Source: Elmis aenea (Eukaryota > Arthropoda > Insecta > Coleoptera > Elmidae). Taken from it: DNA of 64,000 nucleotides. The notes below the pieces were generated by a model, which worked only from the letters and a program-made list of their open reading frames with translations, was not told the DNA's origin and ran no database searches. Below, in pieces: positions 56,238-64,000 of the stretch (positions are counted from its first letter, which is position 1; every line of letters starts with the position of its first letter). Both the position numbers and the translations under genes were made by a program. The stretch spans positions 5,621,222 through 5,685,221 of the forward strand of contig OX393583.1 of NCBI GenBank assembly GCA_947652605.1, in the 5' to 3' direction.

Positions 56238-56779
56238 GATATTTACTCTAGAATTCGATCAGACTAGGAGACGACTTGCTACTTCTTGCCGGATTAGAGA
56301 CGAAAAAATTATTAATTATCGGTTTATGTATAACATTTCCATCTTCGGTTCTTCTATTTGTGTGCAGTCCTGAAAGTGGACTTCCTCACAACCTAGAAAG
56401 CTAAAATTTCACATTTGCGAAGACCGTGATGACACAGACGAGGAAATAAAAAGAAGAACTCTTTTTAACGAGATTAACACTTCAAAAACTGCTAAAGGGG
56501 TTAGTCCAAAGAATCTGAAAATCTTTAGGCCTTGTTACATATTGAGTTGATCAAAAGATTCTTCCATAAAATATAATCACGAATCTTTTACTTTTTAATG
56601 AAACTTTATATAACCATACAAATGCCATTACTTTATATCACTTTAGCCTATATTTTAGGTACAGATACTCGATAAAATCAACTTTTCTGAATCGATTTTG
56701 GTTAAATTAGTTGCTTTTTTCGAATTTCGTTGCTTTTGTCAAATTAAGTGCACTATTTCAAAATATTTTGAATTAAGCA

Positions 56780-56944
56780 GAAAACTATAGACCTGTTTCT
56801 ATCCTCTGCTGCACAGCAAAACTTTTTGAATCTGTGATGTATGATAAAAGTTTTGCTATATTTCAACCCTGTATCTCCAGTCAACAACATGGTTTCATCC
56901 CACATCGTTCAGTTGAAACTAATTTGGTATCATTTACTGAATAG
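56780..56944 (+). mobile_element. Non-LTR reverse-transcriptase fragment next to the satellite
   Basis: A 54-codon frame reads ENYRPVSILCCTAKLFESVM and SSQQHGFIPHRSVETNLVSF, followed by a stop. N-Y-R-P-(V/I)-S-(I/L)-L...K-(L/I)-(F/L)-E...Q-(H/Y)-GF-x-x-x-(R/K)-S-x-x-T-N-L is the fingers region of jockey/CR1-type reverse transcriptases. It is a very short piece; the flanks are unrelated. The 139-bp satellite begins only about 17 bases after the fragment. Confidence 0.88.
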
Positions 56945-56960
56945 GTTCCTAAGTGATTAG

Positions 56961-59900
56961 CAACTTTATTTTGCAAAAACTGAATGAAAAAAGGATTTCT
57001 TTCAATGCAAACTAATCATTGCCTTGCTTCTTAAACAAATCGCGTTATTTGTTGTATTCGTTCTTATTTGTTTAGAACGCAACTGCTAAACGCTAAAAAC
57101 AACTGTATTTTGTCAAATCTGTATGAAAAAAGGATTTCTTTCAATGCAAACTAATCTTTGCCTTGCTTCTTAAAACAAATCGCGTTATTTGTTGTATTCG
57201 TTCATATTTGTTTAGAACGCAACCGCTAAACGCTGAAAACAACTCTATTTTGCCAAATCTGTATGAAAAAAGTATTTCTTTCAATGCAAACTAATCATTG
57301 CCTTGCTTCTTAAACAAATCGCATTATTTGTAGTATTCGTTCTTATTTGTTTAAAACGCAACTGCTAAACGCTATAAACAACTGTATTTTGTCAAATCTG
57401 TATGAAAAAAGGATTTCTTTCAATGCAAACTAATCATTGCCTTGCTTCTTAAACAAATCGCGTTATTTGTTGTATTCGTTCTTATTTGTTTAGAACGCAA
57501 CTGCTAAACGCTGAAAACAACTGTATTTTGTCAAATCTGTATGAAAAAAGGATTTCTTTTAATGGAAACTAATCTTTGCCTTGCTTCTTAAACAAATCGC
57601 GTTATTTGTTGTATTCGTTCTTATTTGTTTAGAACGCAACTGCTAAACGCTAAAAACAACTGTATTTTGTCAAATCTGTATGAAAAAAGGATTTCTTTTA
57701 ATGCAAACTAATCATTGCCTTGCTTCTTAAATAAATCGCGTTATTTGTTGTATTCGTTCATATTTGTTTAGAACGCAACTGCTAAACGCTAAAAACAACT
57801 GTATTTTGTCAAATCTGTATGAAAAAAGGATTTCTTTCAATGCAAACTAATCATTGCCTTGCTTCTTAAACAAATCGCGTTATTTGTTGTATTCGTTCTT
57901 ATTTGTTTAGAACGCAACTGCTAAACGCTAAAAACAACTGTATTTTGTCAAATCTGTATGAAAAAAGGATTTCTTTTAATGGAAACTAATCTTTGCCTTG
58001 CTTCTTAAACAAATCGCGTTATTTGTTGTATTCGTTCATATTTGTTTAGAACGCAACTCCTAAACGCTAAAAACAACTGTATTTTGTCAAATCTGTATGA
58101 AAAAGGATTTCTTTCAATGCAAACTAATCATTGCCTTGCTTCTTAAACAAATCGCGTTATTTGTTGTATTCGTTCATATTTGTTTAGAACGCAACTGCTA
58201 AACGCTAAAAACAACTGTATTTTGTCAAATCTGTATGAAAAAAGGATTTCTTTCAATGCAAACTAATCATTGCCTTGCTTCTTAAACAAATCGCGTTATT
58301 TGTTGTATTCGTTCATATTTGTTTAGAACGCAACTGCTAAACGCTAAAAACAACTGTATTTTGTCAAATCTGTATGAAAAAAGGATTTCTTTTAATGGAA
58401 ACTAATCATTGCCTTGCTTCTTAAACAAATCGCGTTATTTGTTGTATTCGTTCTTATTTGTTTAGAACGCAACTGCTAAACGCTAAAAACAACTGAATTT
58501 TGTCAAATCTGTATGAAAAAAGGATTTCTTTTAATGGAAACTAATCTTTGCCTTGCTTCTTAAACAAATCGCGTTATTTGTTGTATTCGTTCATATTTGT
58601 TTAGAACGCAACTGCTAAACGCTAAAAACGACTGTATTTTGTCAAATCTGTATGAAAAAAGTATTTCTTTCAATGCAAACTAATCATTGCTTTGCTTCTA
58701 TTCAAATCGCGTTATTTGTTTTATTCGTTCATATTTGTTTACAAGGTAACTGCTAAATGCTAAAAACAACTTTATTTTGCCAAATCTGTATGAAAAAAGG
58801 ATTTTCTTTAATGCAAACTGATCATTGCCTTGCTTCTTAAACAAATAGCGTTATTTGTTGTATTCGTTCATATTTGCTTAGAACGCAACTGCGAAATGCT
58901 AAAATCAACTTTATTTTGCCAAATCTGTATGAAAAAAGGATTTCCTTTATTGCAAACTAATCTTTGCCTTGCTTCTTAAACAAATCGCGTTTGTTGTTGT
59001 ATTCGTTCATATTTGTTTAGAACGCAACTGGTAAACGCTAAAAACAACTGTATTTTGTCAAATCTGTATGAAAAAAGGATTTCTTTTAATGGAAATTAAT
59101 CTTTGCCTTGCTTCTTAAACAAATCGCGTTATTTGTTGTATTCGTTCTTATTTGTTTAGAACGCAACTGCTAAACGCTAAAAACAACTGTATTTTGTCAA
59201 ATCTGTATGAAAAAAGGATTTCTTTCAATGCAAACTAATCATTGCCTTGCTTCTTAAACAAATCGCGTTATTTGTTGTATTCGTTCTTATTTGTTTAGAA
59301 CGCAACTGCTAAACGCTAAAAACAACTGTATTTTGTCAAATCTGTATGAAAAAAGGATTTCTTTCAATGCAAACTAATCTTTGCCTTGCTTCTTAAAACA
59401 AATCGCGTTATTTGTTGTATTCGTTCATATTTGTTTAGAACGCAACCGCTAAACGCTGAAAACAACTCTATTTTGCCAAATCTGTATGAAAAAAGTATTT
59501 CTTTCAATGCAAACTAATCATTGCCTTGCTTCTAAAACAAATCGCATTATTTGTAGTATTCGTTCTTATTTGTTTAAAACGCAACTGCTAAACGCTATAA
59601 ACAACTGTATTTTGTCAAATCTGTATGAAAAAAGGATTTCTTTCAATGCAAACTAATCATTGCCTTGCTTCTTAAACAAATCGGGTTATTTGTTGTATTC
59701 GTTCTTATTTGTTTAGAACGCAACTGCTAAACGCTAAAAACAACTGTATTTTGTCAAATCTGTATGAAAAAAGGATTTCTTTTAATGGAAACTAATCTTT
59801 GCCTTGCTTCTTAAACAAATCGCGTTATTTGTTGTATTCGTTCTTATTTGTTTAGAACGCAACTGCTAAACGCTAAAAACAACTGTATTTTGTCAAATCT

Positions 59901-62900
59901 GTATGAAAAAAGGATTTCTTTCAATGCAAACTAATCATTGCCTTGCTTCTTAAACAAATCGCGTTATTTGTTGTATTCGTTCATATTTGTTTAGAACGCA
60001 ACTGCTAAACGCTAAAAACAACTGTATTTTGTCAAATCTGTATGAAAAAAGGATTTCTTTCAATGCAAACTAATCATTGCCTTGCTTCTTAAACAAATCG
60101 CGATATTTGTTGTATTCGTTCTTATTTGTTTAGAACGCAACTGCTAAACGCTAAAAACAACTGTATTTTGTCAAATCTGTATGAAAAAAGGATTTCTTTT
60201 AATGGAAACTAATCTTTGCCTTGCTTCTTAAACAAATCGCGTTATTTGTTGTATTCGTTCTTATTTGTTTAGAACGCAACTGCTAAACGCTAAAAACAAC
60301 TGTATTTTGTCAAATCTGTATAAAAAAGGATTTCTTTTAATGCAAACTAATCATTGCCTTGCTTCTTAAACAAATCGCGTTATTTGTTGTATTCGTTCAT
60401 ATTTGTTTAGAACGCAACTGCTAAACGCTAAAAACAACTGTATTTTGTCAAATCTGTATGAAAAAAGGATTTCTTTCAATGCAAACTAATCATTGCCTTG
60501 CTTCTTAAACAAATCGCGTTATTTGTTGTATTCGTTCTTATTTGTTTAGAACGCAACTGCTAAACGCTAAAAACAACTGTATTTTGTCAAATCTGTATGA
60601 AAAAAGGATTTCTTTTAATGGAAACTAATCTTTGCCTTGCTTCTTAAACAAATCGCGTTATTTGTTGTATTCGTTCTTATTTGTTTAGAACGCAACTGCT
60701 AAACGCTAAAAACAACTGTATTTTGTCAAATCTGTATGAAAAAGGATTTCTTTCAATGCAAACTAATCATTGCCTTGCTTCTTAAACAAATCGCGTTATT
60801 TGTTGTATTCGTTCATATTTGTTTAGAACGCAACTGCTAAACGCTAAAAACAACTGTATTTTGTCAAATCTGTATGAAAAAATGATTTCTTTCAATGCAA
60901 ACTAATCATTGCCTTGCTTCTTAAACAAATCGCGTTATTTGTTGTATTCGTTCATATTTGTTTAGAACGCAACTGCTAAACGCTAAAAACAACTGTATTT
61001 TGTCAAATCTGTATGAAAAAAGGATTTCTTTTAATGGAAACTAATCATTGCCTTGCTTCTTAAACAAATCGCGTTATTTGTTGTATTCGTTCTTATTTGT
61101 TTAGAACGCAACTGCTAAACGCTAAAAACAACTGTATTTTGTCAAATCTGTATGAAAAAAGGATTTCTTTTAATGGAAACTAATCTTTGCCTTGCTTCTT
61201 AAACAAATCGCGTTATTTGTTGTATTCGTTCATATTTGTTTAGAACGCAACTGCTAAACGCTAAAAACGACTGTATTTTGTCAAATCTGTATGAAAAAAG
61301 TATTTCTTTCAATGCAAACTAATCATTGCTTTGCTTCTTAAACAAATCGCGTTATTTGTTTTATTCGTTCATATTTGTTTACAAGGTAACTGCTAAATGC
61401 TAAAAACAACTTTATTTTGCCAAATCTGTATGAAAAAAGGATTTCCTTTAATGCAAACTAATCTTTGCCTTGCTTCTTAAACAAATCGCGTTTGTTGTTG
61501 TATTCGTTCATATTTGTTTAGAACGCAACTGCTAAACGCTGAAAACAACTTTATTTCTCCAATTCTCTATGAAAAAAGGATTTCCTTTAATGCAAATTGA
61601 TCATTGCCTTGCTTCTTAAACAAATCGCGTTATTTGTTGTATTCGTTCATATTTGTTTAGAAGGTAACTGCTAAATGCCAAAAACAACTTTATTTTGCCA
61701 AATCTGGATGAAAAAAGGATTTCCTTTAATGCAAACTAATCTTTGCCTTGCTTCTTAAACAAATCGCGTTATTTGTTGTATTCGTTCATATTTGTTTAGA
61801 ACGCAACTGCTAAACGCTAAAAACGACTGTATTTTGTCAAATCTGTATGAAAAAAGTATTTCTTTCAATGCAAACTAATCATTGCTTTGCTTCTATTCAA
61901 ATCGCGTTATTTGTTTTATTCGTTCATATTTGTTTACAAGGTAACTGCTAAATGCTAAAAACAACTTTATTTTGCCAAATCTGTATGAAAAAAGGATTTT
62001 CTTTAATGCAAACTGATCATTGCCTTGCTTCTTAAACAAATAGCGTTATTTGTTGTATTCGTTCATATTTGCTTAGAACGCAACTGCGAAATGCTAAAAT
62101 CAACTTTATTTTGCCAAATCTGTATGAAAAAAGGATTTCCTTTATTGCAAACTAATCTTTGCCTTGCTTCTTAAACAAATCGCGTTTGTTGTTGTATTCG
62201 TTCATATTTGTTTAGAACGCAACTGGTAAACGCTAAAAACAACTGTATTTTGTCAAATCTGTATGAAAAAAGGATTTCTTTTAATGGAAATTAATCTTTG
62301 CCTTGCTTCTTAAACAAATCGCGTTATTTGTTGTATTCGTTCTTATTTGTTTAGAACGCAACTGCTAAACGCTAAAAACAACTGTATTTTGTCAAATCTG
62401 TATGAAAAAAGGATTTCTTTCAATGCAAACTAATCATTGCCTTGCTTCTTAAACAAATCGCGTTATTTGTTGTATTCGTTCTTATTTGTTTAGAACGCAA
62501 CTGCTAAACGCTAAAAACAACTGTATTTTGTCAAATCTGTATGAAAAAAGGATTTCTTTCAATGCAAACTAATCTTTGCCTTGCTTCTTAAAACAAATCG
62601 CGTTATTTGTTGTATTCGTTCATATTTGTTTAGAACGCAACCGCTAAACGCTGAAAACAACTCTATTTTGCCAAATCTGTATGAAAAAAGTATTTCTTTC
62701 AATGCAAACTAATCATTGCCTTGCTTCTAAAACAAATCGCATTATTTGTAGTATTCGTTCTTATTTGTTTAAAACGCAACTGCTAAACGCTATAAACAAC
62801 TGTATTTTGTCAAATCTGTATGAAAAAAGGATTTCTTTCAATGCAAACTAATCATTGCCTTGCTTCTTAAACAAATCGGGTTATTTGTTGTATTCGTTCT

Positions 62901-64000
62901 TATTTGTTTAGAACGCAACTGCTAAACGCTAAAAACAACTGTATTTTGTCAAATCTGTATGAAAAAAGGATTTCTTTTAATGGAAACTAATCTTTGCCTT
63001 GCTTCTTAAACAAATCGCGTTATTTGTTGTATTCGTTCTTATTTGTTTAGAACGCAACTGCTAAACGCTAAAAACAACTGTATTTTGTCAAATCTGTATG
63101 AAAAAAGGATTTCTTTCAATGCAAACTAATCATTGCCTTGCTTCTTAAACAAATCGCGTTATTTGTTGTATTCGTTCATATTTGTTTAGAACGCAACTGC
63201 TAAACGCTAAAAACAACTGTATTTTGTCAAATCTGTATGAAAAAAGGATTTCTTTCAATGCAAACTAATCATTGCCTTGCTTCTTAAACAAATCGCGATA
63301 TTTGTTGTATTCGTTCTTATTTGTTTAGAACGCAACTGCTAAACGCTAAAAACAACTGTATTTTGTCAAATCTGTATGAAAAAAGGATTTCTTTTAATGG
63401 AAACTAATCTTTGCCTTGCTTCTTAAACAAATCGCGTTATTTGTTGTATTCGTTCTTATTTGTTTAGAACGCAACTGCTAAACGCTAAAAACAACTGTAT
63501 TTTGTCAAATCTGTATAAAAAAGGATTTCTTTTAATGCAAACTAATCATTGCCTTGCTTCTTAAACAAATCGCGTTATTTGTTGTATTCGTTCATATTTG
63601 TTTAGAACGCAACTGCTAAACGCTAAAAACAACTGTATTTTGTCAAATCTGTATGAAAAAAGGATTTCTTTCAATGCAAACTAATCATTGCCTTGCTTCT
63701 TAAACAAATCGCGTTATTTGTTGTATTCGTTCTTATTTGTTTAGAACGCAACTGCTAAACGCTAAAAACAACTGTATTTTGTCAAATCTGTATGAAAAAA
63801 GGATTTCTTTTAATGGAAACTAATCTTTGCCTTGCTTCTTAAACAAATCGCGTTATTTGTTGTATTCGTTCTTATTTGTTTAGAACGCAACTGCTAAACG
63901 CTAAAAACAACTGTATTTTGTCAAATCTGTATGAAAAAGGATTTCTTTCAATGCAAACTAATCATTGCCTTGCTTCTTAAACAAATCGCGTTATTTGTTG
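56961..64000 (+). repeat. 139-bp satellite array with higher-order structure
   Basis: About 50 tandem monomers of 139 bases run to the window end. Landmarks in each monomer are TGTATGAAAAAAGGATTTC, GCCTTGCTTCTTAAACAAAT, CGCGTTATTTGTTGTATTCG, and AGAACGCAACTGCTAAACGC. The first monomer starts abruptly at CAACTTTATTTTGC (56961). Monomers fall into variants: TTCAATGCAAACTAATCATT or TTTAATGGAAACTAATCTTT, GTTCTTA or GTTCATA, and a diverged AAGGTAACTGCTAAATGC type. A 23-monomer (3195-base) unit repeats: 58551-60805 equals 61746-64000 at every diagnostic position checked. If the gene model is right, this array is intronic. Confidence 0.97.
58551..61745 (+). repeat. Higher-order repeat unit of 23 monomers (3195 bp)
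   Basis: Rare variants recur at a lag of exactly 3195: CTTCTATTCAAATCGCG (58691 region and 61886 region), AAATCGGGTTATTTG (59681 and 62876 for TCGGG), TGTATAAAAAAGG (60317 and 63512), TGTATGAAAAAGG (60733 and 63928), and the first GCTAAAAACG (58621 and 61816). 3195 is 23 times 139 minus two bases. The second unit starts at about 61746 and is cut by the window end. Confidence 0.92.

Larger units (their letters stand above)
53734..56960 (+). other. Intron 3, first part, before the satellite
   Basis: Donor GTGAGT at 53734; no acceptor followed by a CD36-like exon was found up to 64000. 53740-54390 is single-copy AT-rich sequence with nothing recognisable. 54390-55850 is a decayed tandem repeat. 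55850-56780 holds a cysteine-rich frame and unassigned sequence, including a + strand stretch near 56410-56530 (GATGACACAGACGAGGAAAT) that looks mildly protein-like but matches no family I know. Confidence 0.5.

Noticed and set aside
56961..64000. The regular repeats might be a CRISPR array.
   Set aside because: The repeats are continuous 139-bp monomers with no unique spacers, in a eukaryotic intron context. This is satellite DNA.
56961..64000. Possible CENP-B box in the satellite (TATTCGTTCTTATTTG).
   Set aside because: Only the TTCG core matches; the remaining essential positions of the box do not, so there is no basis to call a centromere protein site.
1..64000. A bacterial-type defence or biosynthetic gene cluster.
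   Set aside because: No operon-like run of genes exists; all longer frames are transposon relics or short exons typical of an insect genome.

Overview
This is AT-rich eukaryotic DNA, almost certainly from an insect. The evidence is spliced exons with GT-AG junctions, dense fossils of insect-type transposons (hAT, Tc1/mariner, pogo-like, piggyBac-like, a THAP-domain element, a Helitron-like piece, many 5'-truncated non-LTR retrotransposons), and a CD36-family receptor of the insect scavenger-receptor-B/croquemort/SNMP type. I cannot fix the order from sequence alone; a beetle or true bug would fit. There is no bacterial-style operon, CRISPR array, rRNA or convincing tRNA.

The only convincing host gene is on the + strand: the N-terminal half of a CD36-family membrane protein in three exons. 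Exon A (31938-32100) carries the start codon. Exon B (50495-50586) is the first transmembrane helix. Exon C (53573-53733) is the start of the ectodomain. Splice phases agree at both joins. The introns are about 18.4 kb, 3.0 kb and more than 10 kb, and the remaining exons lie beyond position 64000.

Layout. 1-31.9 kb is upstream of the coding start. It is a mosaic of transposons: a 1.8-kb palindrome (565-2381), a Helitron-like piece, two pogo-like elements, a Tc1/mariner element (8539-10457), a hAT inside a hAT (14428-17036), a foldback element whose stem holds a retrotransposon (19991-20881), a decayed 183-bp tandem repeat split by a retrotransposon, and a hAT gene split by a large palindrome (26447-29556). 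Intron 1 (32.1-50.5 kb) holds several non-LTR fragments, a 2.1-kb palindrome with a leftover Tc1/mariner C-terminus (33803-35929), a THAP element (about 42.1-44.1 kb), two copies of an RNase H-bearing retrotransposon tail and a decayed 160-bp tandem repeat. Intron 2 holds a third TA-flanked palindrome (51194-52715) and a jockey-like tail. Intron 3 begins with a decayed 175-180-bp tandem repeat. From about 56961 to the window end it is a homogeneous 139-bp satellite of about 50 monomers.

The most notable observations are: (i) the satellite has higher-order structure, with a 3195-bp (23-monomer) repeat unit plus 16-, 19- and 4-monomer lags, and it apparently sits in an intron; (ii) an ~65-90-bp module bounded by inverted TACAGGGTGTT ends recurs inside several otherwise different palindromic elements; (iii) several nested insertions can be dated relative to one another by exact target-site duplications. 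All calls come from reading the sequence; no database search was possible.
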